Source: Romanomermis culicivorax (Eukaryota; Nematoda; Enoplea; Mermithida; Mermithidae). From it: a stretch of 64,000 bases of DNA. Position numbers and translations under genes: made by a program. The notes under the pieces are model-generated. The model saw only the letters and a list, made by a program, of their open reading frames with translations. It had not been told where the DNA came from and did no database searches. The stretch covers positions 1,178,001 through 1,242,000 of the forward strand of contig CAWUHX010000013.1 of assembly GCA_963922205.1 (NCBI GenBank), read 5' to 3'. Of the stretch, positions 52,601 through 63,951 are shown piece by piece (position 1 is the first letter of the stretch; each line of letters starts with the position of its first letter).

Positions 52601-55170
52601 CGAAAATTTGGAGAGTTCAAAAATCTTTACCTAACAAAAGAAACAATTTTGAATCAATGTATTATTTTTGTTTTATTGCAAAAAAATCATTTAGTCCAAC
52701 TACAAAAATTAAAAAAAGTTGAAATAATAAAGTAAGCAAAACTGGAAAAACAAAGTGAAAGCATGTATAGAAAACAACTCCCTCCACCCATGGAGGAAGT
52801 CTTCCAAAAAAGCATCCTGGGGCTCCAAAATGAGAGGTGCTCTGTCTGCAGGTTAACAGAGTAGCTAATCGGAAGTGCTGCATGCTGAAAGATTGTCCAA
52901 ATTAGAATGGTCTTTTATGTCAGAATGCTCAATTCTATATGTAAAACCTCTAAGAGTCTATATGTGATGAAACATTATTCCTACAGTTGCGTGCGTATAA
53001 AGTTGATTACCTGTGAAAAAATGAGCAAAAAGATCTCTTATGAAAAATGATCAAAAAAGCTCGGTATAAAAAATGGGTGGAAAATTGTAGACATTTTAGA
53101 TGCAAAAAGAACTGTCCTTGGTGTAGAAACTGTAATTGATGCTGCAAAAATAGATGAGGGAAAGAAAGAAAGAAAGAGAACACACTGCACATATACATAA
53201 AAAACTGTACCAAAGGTTAAAGGTATACTAAATCATCGAGGTTAGGCATGCATACATGATACTTTGTGTAAAGAAATTGATACATTATATAATGCATAAC
53301 GATTTATGCAAGTAAATGTGATTTTGTATATCGAGTGTTTTCCAGAACAAACATAAAAAAGGTTAGGCAGCTGAAGCCCATTTAGATCATAAAACCAATT
53401 AGAAATGCTAGAAAAGGTCAAAGGTTCTATAAGACATGGTAGCAAGAGATGCTTTACCAAAACAATTAAGGTGGTGCTTATTATTTTGATAGTTTTCTGG
53501 GATAACCTAGAACCTTCAAAGAAGAAACTGAAAAGATTCAACCAAAAAAGCAGAAAAAACCGGAAAAGGTTTAATGAGGGAAAAGAGGTATAAATAGGAA
53601 AAATAGATGAAGAAGAATCATTCTTATTCTTGTACTACGATGATGACAATGATGATGACGAAAATTACAACGATGAAAATGGAAGCAATATTTATAGCAT
53701 TTATTACCGCATTGAGGGCCGCTTACACAACATATGGTACATTGATATTAGGAATATTTTAATTTTCAAAATTAATATGAATACAATTTAAATATTAAAA
53801 ATATTATTAATTTAGAGCCCTTTTTAGCGATGATGGACATCAACTCATGGGTGTCGGTATTTTGGGAGGAGACATCGGTTGAGTTCAAAAACTGGTGGTA
53901 AGGCCAGCATGGAAAGCAATATTCCCCTAGGAAATATGCCTATGCCGGATGTTCGAAAACACCATGCTGGATGCAAACAATTAGCCTCGCACCTGTGGAA
54001 TATCTTCCCGCAATGTGCGAGGGCTCAATGGACGGAGGCCAACCAGCAGTACATTGATCACTGCATAAGCCTAGCATTACCTCGTTTCTAGTCAGTTTTG
54101 ATGTTATATTTAAAAACATGTCTTCCTTCTATAGACTTATAGCTAACGAGAGTAAAAATTGTTATAAGCTTTTACTGTAATATTTTGAGGTAAAACATGA
54201 ACAGGTTAAATTGTACTAAAAACAAAGTATGGTACAGATTTTTACTATAGGTATATTTACGTATAGTAGAAGAAATACTAGAATTGTATGGTAAATAACT
54301 GGTATAACAAAGTGATAGTTAACTTTCCTAAAACTTACCAAAGAACAGGTGTTAATTACTGTATAATTTTGTATTGAATGTATGTAAGTATGTATCTATG
54401 TAAGTATGCAGGTATGTATGTAGGTATGTAGGTATGTAATTAGTTAGGTAAATTGTTAAAACATTGTTTCTAAAATATTCTAGAAGGTTTCAGTTATTTA
54501 CAAAATTTTGTACAATAAGAAAAGTTATGATAAAAAATAGTTTGCATGTGTAAAATACAGATTTAACAATGCAAGGAAAAATATAGTAAAAAAACCAAGA
54601 AATAGAAAAGAGTGTTAATAGACTTTGCACCTACTAGTAATCATTTAAAAATGATATATATATAGTATAAAAACAAAAATTTTTTGTTTTAATTAAAATA
54701 ATTTTTAAAATTTGTAAAATTTTAGCGGTCACGCCTAGAGATGGCAGTGGTGGGTGCAGTGGTCGTCATTGTATATAGTTGTATATATTAATTTAAGTAA
54801 GTAAAAATTTTTGCAAAAATTTTTAAAAACTTGATGTTCTTTTATTTTTATGTAATATTTGTATATATTTTTTATTGTTGTATAATGTTTAAGAAAAAAA
54901 ATTAAAATCAATAAAATTTTATTTAATGCATTTTATATTAGTGGTTGTTACTCTAGAGTTCTAGTGTGTCATCTGATGGGAAATGAAAAGAAGTTACTGT
55001 AATGAATAATAAAAGAGCAAGTGAGATGTAGAGAACATGTGCAAAAATAATTGCATAAAAAGTACAGTGTTGCTCATATTGAGATTTGTTGTCTTCTTTA
55101 TATAGAGCTTTCTGTAGGTCTTAGGATAAAAAATAAGGTGTGAGATAATTACCGAAAATACTGTAGAACT
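52601..55170. other. Polinton interior, left part
   Basis: This AT-rich stretch holds a diverged direct copy of TIR DNA (52760-53060), an acidic reading frame around 53615-53690 (DDDNDDDEN), and a TATG/TAGG-rich microsatellite at about 54380-54445. No integrase or ATPase motif was recognised in any frame. It may be decayed exons of the element. Confidence 0.45.
53820..54091 (+). other. Possible decayed Polinton gene segment
   Basis: After a tttttag acceptor-like site, frames read SDDGHQLMGVGILGGDIG and later MPMPDVRKHHAGCKQLASHL with NIFPQCARAQWTEA up to a stop at 54091. The composition is protein-like but no family was recognised. A structural protein of the element is a guess. Confidence 0.3.
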
Positions 55171-55686
55171 GAAGGAAGGAAGGAAGGAAGGAAGGAAGGA
55201 AGGAAGGAAGGAAGGAAGGAAGGAAGGAAGGAAGGAAGGAAGGAAGGAAGGAAGGAAGGAAGGAAGGAAGGAAGGAAGGAAGGAAGGAAGGAAGGAAGGA
55301 AGGAAGGAAGGAAGGAAGGAAGGAAGGAAGGAAGGAAGGAAGGAAGGAAGGAAGGAAGGAAGGAAGGAAGGAAGGAAGGAAGGAAGGAAGGAAGGAAGGA
55401 AGGAAGGAAGGAAGGAAGGAAGGAAGGAAGGAAGGAAGGAAGGAAGGAAGGAAGGAAGGAAGGAAGGAAGGAAGGAAGGAAGGAAGGAAGGAAGGAAGGA
55501 AGGAAGGAAGGAAGGAAGGAAGGAAGGAGAAGGAAGGAAGGAAGGAAGGAAGGAAGGAAGGAAGGAAGGAAGGAAGGAAGGAAGGAAGGAAGGAAGGAAG
55601 GAAGGAAGGAAGGAAGGAAGGAAGGAAGGAAGGAAGGAAGGAAGGAAGGAAGGAAGGAAGGAAGGAAGGAAGGAAGGAAGGAAGGA
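55171..55686. repeat. GGAA tetranucleotide microsatellite, about 129 units
   Basis: A 516-bp run of GGAA/AAGG units with a single phase slip (GGAAGGAGAAGG) near 55525. It lies directly downstream of the capsid-gene fragment. The near-perfect state implies recent expansion, although read-out errors in such a run cannot be excluded. The minus-strand Ser-Phe-Leu-Pro repeat reading frame is an artefact. Confidence 0.97.
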
Positions 55687-55689
55687 AAC

Positions 55690-56290
55690 TCATTTATAAT
55701 TAGAGATAAATTGAAAGACTAGTTCTAAACAATAGATAATGAGAAGGGTAGTATAAACAAAACTATAAGTGCTTTTTATTATATATAAAAAATTAAAATG
55801 TACATAATATAGATATATAGCACATTTAAATACTATAATCCGTAAAGTTTCACGATTTTTATCAATCATTACGAGAGAGTCAAATTCTGCATATATAAGT
55901 GCTTCAATACCTCCATCAGGTATATCCTCGCCAAAATTCATTTGTAAACTGGTGGTTCCTTCACGTATGAGTTCCCAAAAATTACCATCCATTCCCCAAG
56001 GAGTCAAATCAAAAAAAAAATTGTGTTATGTGTTGTAAAAGAATTTTGAGTAATTTCATTACCCTTGTTATTTGTACCAATCCCTACACCTTCAAATAAT
56101 TGTATAAAAGTGCGCAAATATTTGTTTTCTTTAAAATTTAACATATAAGGCGTTGTAGGTAATGTTGTAGTACTGCTAGTTATTTTAATTTTGTTTAACC
56201 CAAAATGTTTGAAATTGAAGGAGATTTGATAATAGCAGCAGCAGCACAATTTTCATCAATGGGAAAAACTGCAAACTGTTCTACTACCCG
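55690..56290 (-). pseudogene. Polinton major capsid protein, C-terminal fragment
   Basis: Minus-strand frames read KHFGLNKIKITSSTTTLP, YLRTFIQLFEGVGIGTNNKG, FDLTPWGMDGNFW and ALIYAEFDSLVMIDKNRETL. These match the end of the double-jelly-roll major capsid protein of Polintons/adintoviruses (the F54H12.2-like family), whose last domain ends F.LTP...W.LIR.G....F...i....YAEFD.L..ID. Frame changes occur near 56005 and 56220, and nothing upstream of about 56290 remains because the polymerase gene starts at 56370 on the other strand. Only about one quarter of a usual capsid protein is present. Confidence 0.75.
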
Positions 56291-56369
56291 ATTATTAGAT
56301 CAAAATTTTTAGCAAAGAATGATTTAAGGATTTAATATTTAGAGGTTAGAGTTTTTTACTTTTCTGTTA

Positions 56370-59300
56370 TTGTGTGCACATTTAGAGTTTCAAGGACCTG
56401 AAGCAATGCATGTCTTGAATATTTGCCACCACGATAACCATTACTCAGTCATTACAAAGATGAATGGTTTTTTTGACCACAGCTACTTTTATCCTTATTG
56501 CGATTTAGCCTACAAGAACAAAGTGGAACATAGATGCAAAAAATTTTGCCCATTGTGTTACAATACACCCCCATGTAACCAATCTAATGCTCGAAAATGC
56601 AAAGATTGTCGCAGATATTTCAAAAATGTTTTTGTTTTTTGCTCCACACAAGTTTGTTTCTACTCAAAAAGGACAATCGAAACGTCAAAAAACTGGGGTA
56701 TCTATTTGTGACCATTTCAAAGTGTACGAGCAATGTAATACACTGGTTCGAGGAGTACATTCTAAGCCTCATAATTATGGTTATGTTGAATGAAAAACAT
56801 GCAATAAGAGTGTACCAAGAAAAGGTTTTAGATAAATTATTCTTTTATCTTTGTTTAAATTTTTAAATTTTAGGCCATTTATGTTTTATGCAACCTGTTG
56901 GTAATGAGCAAATTAAAGAGGAAGATGTATTTGAAACAAATGACAAGGGTGTTAATGATGACAATACTCGCCTGGTTGATGATGAAACAGGAATTACCAA
57001 TAAGTGTCCAATTGATCAAAAATTTGTTTTTTATGTTTTTGAGACTATGCAGGAAAAAATTCTACGACAGATGGAACTAGGTGATGTATTTGAACATGAC
57101 CCAAATTTATGCGTTGTCCATACTGTTTGTGATCAGTGCCCTCAAAGCGAAGGAGATTTTTGTTGCAATATGTGTGGTCAATGCGAGCGCGTATTCAGAG
57201 GCTCTACATGTCTAAATGATTTCTGCAAATACCTTTTTGGAAAAGACATGAAAAACATTACAGCAATAGCACATAATTCTGGAGGATTTGATGGACAGTT
57301 TATAATGCAATTTTTGTACTGTAATGGTCATCATAAACTAAATGTCATTAATAAGGATAAATTAGCAAATTGTTTTATAGTTTTTCATTTTCATTTATTT
57401 ATTTATTTTATTTTATTTATCCAGGCTTAGAATTGATGTGTATCAAAGTAGGATCAATAAAAATTATTGATTCTTTGAACTTTCTTCCAATGCCTCTAGC
57501 GGCTCTACCCAAAACATTTGGGATAAGTGAAATATGTAAAGCATATTTCCCACATTTCTTTAATGGAAAGGAAAATTATGGATGTATTGGACCATATCCC
57601 TCACCAGACATGTACGATTACAATGCTATCAAACCTGCAGCTCGTGCCACATTTTTGGAGTGGTATAATGGAAAACTTGAAGCAGTAAGTTTGCAAAAAG
57701 TATAAAAGTTTTGCATTGAGAAGTGTGTACTTGTTTAGGATTGTCAGTTTAACTTTGACAATGATTTACTCAATTACTGTCATAGTGATGTACAGGTTTT
57801 ACGCCAGTGTTGTATGAAATTTAGAAATATTTTTATGGAGGAAACAGATGTTGATCTATTTGAAAAATCAATAACTATCGCCAGCACTTGTAATCTTGTT
57901 TTCCGATGTTTATTTTTGAAACCAAACAGTATTGGAGTAACACCATACAAAGGTTATGGTAAAGAAGAAAGACAGTCTGTTATTGCCTTAAAATGGTTAA
58001 AATGGTTATCCTATAAAAATGAAAAACTGTATATTTGACATAAACTTAACAGTGGTGAAGTTCAAATTGGAAAATACAAGGTTGATAGTTCATCAGGTAA
58101 TTTTGTCAAAAATTTTAAAATTTTCAATATCTACCTGTTTGTTAAAGGAACAACTGTTTATGAATTTTATGGTTGTTATTGGCATGGTTCTCCCAAATGT
58201 ATGAAAAATAAGCATCAATTAACAGCTGATAAGGATACAAAAGAAATTGATGCATATGAGCACACATTTAAGCATGCTATGGAACTTCAATCAATTGGTT
58301 ATAATGTAGTTGAAATGTGGGAATGCCATCTGTTAGAACAACTTCATTCAAATCCTGAAATGAAAACGTTTTTTACTAGAGTTGAAATACCTGAACCTAT
58401 AAACAATGGAGAAGGTGAAAATTTTTAAAATTTGAAAAAATTTTCTTTTTCCTTTTGTCAAAAGTTTTGTTGTTTTTAGCTTTCTTTGGTGGTAGCACTA
58501 ATGCCGTAAAACTATATCACAAAATTAAGTACAATGAAGATGGAACACCTGCAGAAAAAATCAATTACATAGATGTGTGCAGTTTATACCCATTCGTCAA
58601 CAAATATGGGAAATACCCCACAGGTCATCCAAAAATCTTTACTGAAGGTTTTGAAGAGGTCAGCTCAACTTCTCAATTTTATGAAGGATTGATCAAATGT
58701 ATGGTTTTACCACCTCACAAACTCTTACATCCTGTTCTAACATATTGACATGGATGCAAAATGTGTACGCATGATTCACAAAAGACCACATGTGAGCATA
58801 ATGACCAAGACCAAGCATTAGATGGTACATGGGTTATGATAGAATTATACAAAGCTTTAGAGAAGAGATATAAGGTATATTGTTACTGTAATAATTTGCT
58901 TTTTGTATACAGATATTTTATTTTTTGTTTTAAATCCTCAAGATTTTTGAAGTTTGGCATTACAATAACATTGAACAATATCATCCAACCAAAAATCCTG
59001 ATGATGGTTTATTCCCACAATATGTCAACACTTTTATGAAAATGAAACTAGTAGGTTTTATAATTTTTAAAATGTAAGCAATTTTTATTACTGGTTTTTA
59101 TAGGAGAGTGAAGGTTACCCTGCTAGAGCTCAGATGGATGAGCAAAAACGTGAATACAAAATGGAAGTCTACAATTGAGAGATTATTTCATTAGACCCTA
59201 GGAAAATTTTGAAAAATCCTGGAAAGAGAGCTTTAACAAAGCTAATGTCAAATTCATTTTTTGGAAAGGTAACTTTGCATAGTTTTTGTATTTATTTTAG

Positions 59301-60037
59301 TTATTATTATTTTATGTCTTTTAGTTTGGTCAGTGAAACAATATGGATAAGACTATTATCCACAATGCACCTAAAGAATATTTTGAACTCATAATGAATG
59401 TTGTCAACATTATTAAAAATGTTAGACTAATCAACGAGCAAATGGTGTCAACGACCTATTGTCATCATGATGATTTTGCTGAGGTTATGGGTAATACTAG
59501 CCCTGTTATAGCAGCTTACACCACAGCCCAGGCTCGACTGAAGTTATATTCTTACATCGAAGGATTGAAAAGTGGAGTATTGTATTTTGATATGGACAGT
59601 ATTATTTACTTGTCAACAATTGACAAGCAACAATATCAAGTACCGACAGTTGGTGTTTGGGTGAAATGAGGGATGAATTATGTGAATATGGTCTTGGATC
59701 CTACATTACCAAATTTGTCAGTGGAGGTCCTAAAAATTATGCTCACAGATTGTACAGTCCATCTACCAACCAATACCATCACGTGATCATGGTTTGCCAT
59801 ATCACTTTGTCGTCAGACACTATGAAAAAAGTTAATTTTTATTCACTTTGCCAAATGGTTTTTGCTTTTGTAAAAAACAATGGACAAGAACAAGTAAATG
59901 TACACAGTCTTCGTATTGAGCGCCAGCAAGATCATAAAGTTGTTACCCATAAAACTTTGAAAAAATTTTGTGTAGTATATGATACATGTATTTTGAAACG
60001 TAATTTTTGTACATTTCCTTGTGGTTGGACTAAATGA
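56370..60037 (+). pseudogene. Protein-primed family B DNA polymerase (Polinton), intron-containing, decayed
   Basis: The enzyme would replicate the element from a terminal protein. In order: a Cys/His-rich leader (56385-56790), an exonuclease region with FYVFETMQ at the ExoI position, AHNSGGFDGQFI (ExoII) and YCHSDV (ExoIII), then YEFYGCYWHG, and polymerase motifs YIDVCSLYP (A), KLMSNSFFGK (B) and YFDMDSI (C), ending near VVYDTCILKRNFCTFP. At least six short GT-AG introns fit the frame: 57685-57738, 58097-58147, 58415-58479, 58875-58942, 59051-59103 and 59269-59324. Breaks: a frame change near 56600-56700 and in-frame TGA at 56791, 58746, 59176 and 59334. The Asp usual in ExoI is Val here. 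It is a relic, not a working gene. Confidence 0.9.
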
Positions 60038-60129
60038 TTTTTTTTGCAAGAAAACAAAAATATTACATTGATTCAAAAATTTTTCTTTTGTTATGTAAAG
60101 ATTTTTGAATTCTCCAAATTTTCAACAAG

Positions 60130-60374
60130 CTTTTTATGTCCAGCTCATTCTGGTCGTTTTTCTATAAAGGAGCTTTTTGGTCATTTTTCACAGGTAATCA
60201 ATGCCCGTATGAATAATATTTCATTGCGTATAGACTTTTTCGAGATTTTACTCATAGAACAGACCATTTTTGACCAATCTGACCAGTCTGACATTCACTG
60301 ACTGGAACGATTGTTCAGGAATGGGACCTCCGAACATATTTACAACTGGAGGTGGCATCCTTTTGACGGTTCTA
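60130..60374. repeat. Inner block of the right Polinton TIR
   Basis: It matches 52340-52600 inverted, including GGGACCTCCGAACATATTTA and GACTGGAACGATTGTTC. It is separated from the outer block of the right TIR by the foldback insertion that begins at 60375. Confidence 0.8.
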
Positions 60375-61888
60375 GGACAATTCGCCCCCAGTAATTCACC
60401 CCTAGCAATTTGCCTCCCACAATTCCCCCCCGGTAATTCGCCCCCACTGCAGTTCACCCCCGGACAATTTACCCCCAACACCATTCGCCCCTGAGCAATT
60501 CGCCCCCAGTAATTTGCTCCTGGTATTGTACATACCTAGGTGATTTAACAGCAGCTCCATGATATGTTATGTAATATATCTCCAGACATTTCCCCTATTA
60601 GGTAACCATATTTTATGTGAAGCATGAAGGAGATGAAAAGATAATTTTCCTATGTTTTCATTTTCACTCTCTCCTATGTTTTCGTTTTCACTCTTTTTTC
60701 ACATTGTCTTTTTTCTTTTCTTTTCTGGTTGCATTCATATATTCTTTTTCCAGCTTCATTTCTTGTTACTTTTTGTCGTGATCTACGCAGAGAAATTAAG
60801 ATTATGACAAAGTATCACAATTATTCTAGGTGTGACTCTATCGTGTTCTTCACTATCTTTTTTTGTGATAACTTTGCGGTGTACCAAAAACAAAAAATAA
60901 AAATAGAAAAACAGAAGAGAAATATAAAGGAAAAAATCAGAAAAGAAGAATGAGTAAAAAGTAATCGAAAAAAATATAGCAGAAGAAACTAAACAAGAAA
61001 GATGAAAGACAAAAAAGAGGAATACAGGAAAGAAAATTAAACGAAAAAGGAACAAAAAACAAATGCAGATCGAAGAACATAAATGACTCGCAATTCTGCT
61101 TATGAAAAAACACATTAAAATTCTGTGTAAATTCTCCCAGGTATTCACGCCATCAGACTAAAATTTGGCATGGTTTCCGGGATTAAGACACCATCATTAC
61201 AAACCTGAAAAAATATGAATTTGTAAATTGCCAGTGTTGAGATTTTTCACACATTTTTGGTCGAAATTGGTTATTTTCAGTCAGATAAACTTGAAGAACT
61301 CAAAGCCACACATTTTGTTGAACTCGAAGTCACACATTTTGTTGCAAGTGGAAAAACAACCGGCCACTTCAATTTTAGGAAACTAGTGCTCAAATGCCTG
61401 TATTGCTGACTGTAAGAGTAAAAAAGACTTATACTGACCTAGTACTAACCACACCAGTAAAAAACCATATATTCAAAGAAAATAAAAAAATATTATTTGT
61501 GGATCTTTATTTGGAACATTGCTGTAGACCTTTTTCTTCTTGTACATAATACTTGCACTCTGCATGCAGAATTCATAAATAAACATGCTATTTCGGCTGG
61601 GAAAAATCTCTAGGTTTAGTGTATGGATGAGTACAAATGCTACTACATAAAAGCTAACAACCCAGTGGAATTATTTTTAAATCTGAATTTTTTAAATTAA
61701 AAAAAAGTGAATTGGGGGTCAATTACTGGGGGGAATGGCTCAGGGGCGAATTGTGTTGGGGGCGAATTGTCCAGGGGCGAACTGCAGTGGGGGCAAATTA
61801 CCAAGGGCGAATTGTGGGGGGATGAATTGCTGGGGACAAATTACTGGGGGCGAATTACTGGGGGCGAATTACTGGGGGCGAATTGTCC
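60375..61888. mobile_element. 1.5-kb foldback element with GGGGGCGAATT words, inserted in the Polinton TIR
   Basis: It starts GGACAATTCGCCCCCAGTAA and ends with its inverse. About 120-170 bp at each end are built from 10-20-bp units of the type GGGGGCGAATTACT and GGGGCGAATTGT. The interior is AT-rich with no coding signal. The absence of this block from the left TIR shows it is a later insertion. A CCTTTTG sequence occurs on both outer sides but the exact target duplication is unclear. Confidence 0.78.
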
Positions 61889-62334
61889 ATATCCCCCTTT
61901 TGTGGAAGGAGGTCTGGGGGTGCAAGTTTTTGAAAGACTTCCTCTGCCCATGGAGGAAGTCGTTTTTTATACATGCTTTCTTTTTATTTCTTTTCCATTT
62001 TTTGTTCATTTTAGTTTTCCTTTTTCCATTTTTTGTTCATTTGAGTTTTCCTTTTTCCATTTTTCGTTCATCATAAATTTTCTTTTTCCACCTACAGTAA
62101 CACGACTATTACCCTAACTCCACTATTACCATCATATAAATATTACCCTAATTCTACTATTACAGTAACTCTAAAACCTGTATGCTTAACCATACCCCCT
62201 ATAAATCGACAAAAAAGCGAGTGTATATGTTTACTATACCCCTTATAAATCGGCCAAAATTGACAAATTATAGGGGGTACACAAAAGATAGGGATATGCT
62301 TAACCATACCCCTATACAGGCCGGCCTTACTACT
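61889..62334. repeat. Outer block of the right Polinton TIR
   Basis: It matches 51945-52320 inverted at high similarity, including CCTCCATGGGCAGAGGAAG-type DNA, ACCTACAGTAACACGACTAT and GGTATGGTTAAGCATATCCC near the end. It ends in CCTTACTACT at the element boundary. Confidence 0.88.
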
Positions 62335-63714
62335 TTCTTCCATGGACAATTTAATCATTGAAGAAGATCAAGTGGCCTCTTGGGATGGGAATAGCCTATT
62401 ACCATTCGAGATTTGGGAGGCTGCTGGGCTACTTCTGGTCGTTGTGTTTTACAAGATGGGGTTGTCATTTGGGACGAGACCCCTTTTCAGCGGGTCCGTC
62501 TTTTCGAATTCAAAAATTTTTACAAAATAAAACTCATAGGTCCTCGTTTGATCATCGACAACCTGCAAGCCACTTTTTACATTCAAAACACAACTTTGTT
62601 TTCACATAAAAACTGCCTGGATTTTGGTGAACATACGTTTCAAACAGAACAAGGAATAATAGTAAGGTTGCAAGCTCTGAAAGCTTGCAACAATGCATCC
62701 ATCAACATGAAAAACAACTTCTCTGAAGGGGACTATGATCCCCTAAATTCAAAACCAAACCATCTTAAAGAAAAAATTCAAGAATTTGAAATGCAAACGT
62801 TCAGAAACATGTAGAATGAACTTTGTCTTCAGGCCCAGCATCACCTGGACGTTGTGTGGCAGCTGTTGTGCCTGGATGCAACCCCAGGTACCCGTGCATT
62901 TCTCTAAAGAACTGACATAGTTTCCGCATTCATAGGAGAGGCCTTAACAATATGGCCCTGTAAAAAAATAAACGCAACTTACGTGTACAAAGACTACAAA
63001 ATTGACAGAGTGTGTTATCAAGATCTCCCTGTCCTTGTGGAGAACATGCTCATGTTTGTGGCACCCGGAACCAAAGATCTTTTGAAAAGTAGCCAAAAAG
63101 TGGATTGCAACCACAAACATGTGCCCCTTTACAAAAATGATTGGATATGGATTACTCCAGTGGGAAAACCCCACATAAGCCATATCCCCTTAGAAGTGGT
63201 TTGGCACGGAAATGCAACAGTTTTTCACTTCAATGCACCGCCAATTTTTTATGACAAATTGGCATCCGTTTCAACAAATCTTGCATTTTTAAAACATATT
63301 CAAAACTCACAAATTGGAACTTAAGGCAACCCTTTACTAAATTACACATCGGAGATGTCCCTGCATGCAGACTCCATCTACGAAATTTTATCAGGAAGTG
63401 GTCAGGCTATTGGCAATACCATTTTCGGAGCTGGCCAAGCACTTGAACATGTGATTGTGGGTACGCAGCAAAGCATGACACAAGGATTAAACAATTTACT
63501 AAAGGGGCCCTTGCAAATGTTAATCAACTTAACAGTCATAGTGGCCACCGTCATAGGAACTATATATGGTTGTTATTGGCTGCGCCAATGTATACCAAGG
63601 AAAAAACAAAATATAAACTATGAGCTGCCAATCAGAAACATGCATACCCCTTCTGCGCATAGTAACTTTTCACCCTCGTTGGGACAAGCACTATTGGAGT
63701 TGGCCAATGTATGA
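62335..63714 (+). pseudogene. Envelope-like glycoprotein, C-terminal part
   Basis: Coding DNA resumes after the Polinton and runs through at least three frames with stops (breaks near 62413, 62815, 62900 and 63330). Visible pieces are GVVIWDETPFQRVRLFEF, YIQNTTLFSHKNCL, DRVCYQDLPVLVENMLMF, VDCNHKHVPLYKNDWIW and, at 63505-63600, a hydrophobic membrane span (LINLTVIVATVIGTIYGCYW) followed by a basic cytoplasmic tail. N-glycosylation sites (NNT, NAT, NAS) support a surface protein. The CYQDLPV region is reminiscent of chuvirus-like glycoproteins captured by arthropod retroelements; that link is a weak inference. Confidence 0.6.
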
Positions 63715-63951
63715 AGCAACGGAATAAATCATAGGTACATAGCTGGATGTGATCATCTTTCCCGAGTGCTCCCAAATGGGAGGACAGAAATGGCGTGCCT
63801 CATTTTTTCATCAATGAAACACAAAATCGTGAACAAACGATAACAATGTCGCTGAACACCAACATGGGAAGAAGCCGCGCTATTTTCACTGGAGAAATGG
63901 ATCAACTCGAAACCCTGCCACACTGGTTTGATGGACGAGATCGTCATTTTC

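Larger units (their letters stand above)
51945..62334. mobile_element. Polinton/Maverick-like element, TIR plus 6-bp TSD
   Basis: The element is 10,390 bp. It starts AGTAGTAAGGCTGGCC and ends with GGCCGGCCTTACTACT (one mismatch in the first 16 bp), and the inverted similarity continues for hundreds of bases. Flanks are TTCTTT (51939-51944) and TTCTTC (62335-62340). AG...CT termini and 6-bp duplications are hallmarks of Polintons. It carries a protein-primed type B DNA polymerase gene and a major-capsid fragment. Integrase, packaging ATPase and protease genes were not found, and it is shorter than usual, so it is an internally deleted, decayed copy. Its insertion splits the envelope-like gene. 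Confidence 0.88.

Noticed and set aside
52145-53060. CRISPR-like or satellite array suggested by repeated TIR phrases
   Set aside because: The copies are long diverged direct and inverted TIR blocks of the Polinton, without regular short repeats and spacers, in an animal genome.
55121-55693. 190-codon minus-strand reading frame of Ser-Phe-Leu-Pro repeats
   Set aside because: It is the translation of the GGAA microsatellite and has no other coding evidence.
60783-61148. Phe-rich minus-strand reading frame inside the foldback insertion
   Set aside because: Low-complexity AT-rich sequence; no homology recognised.
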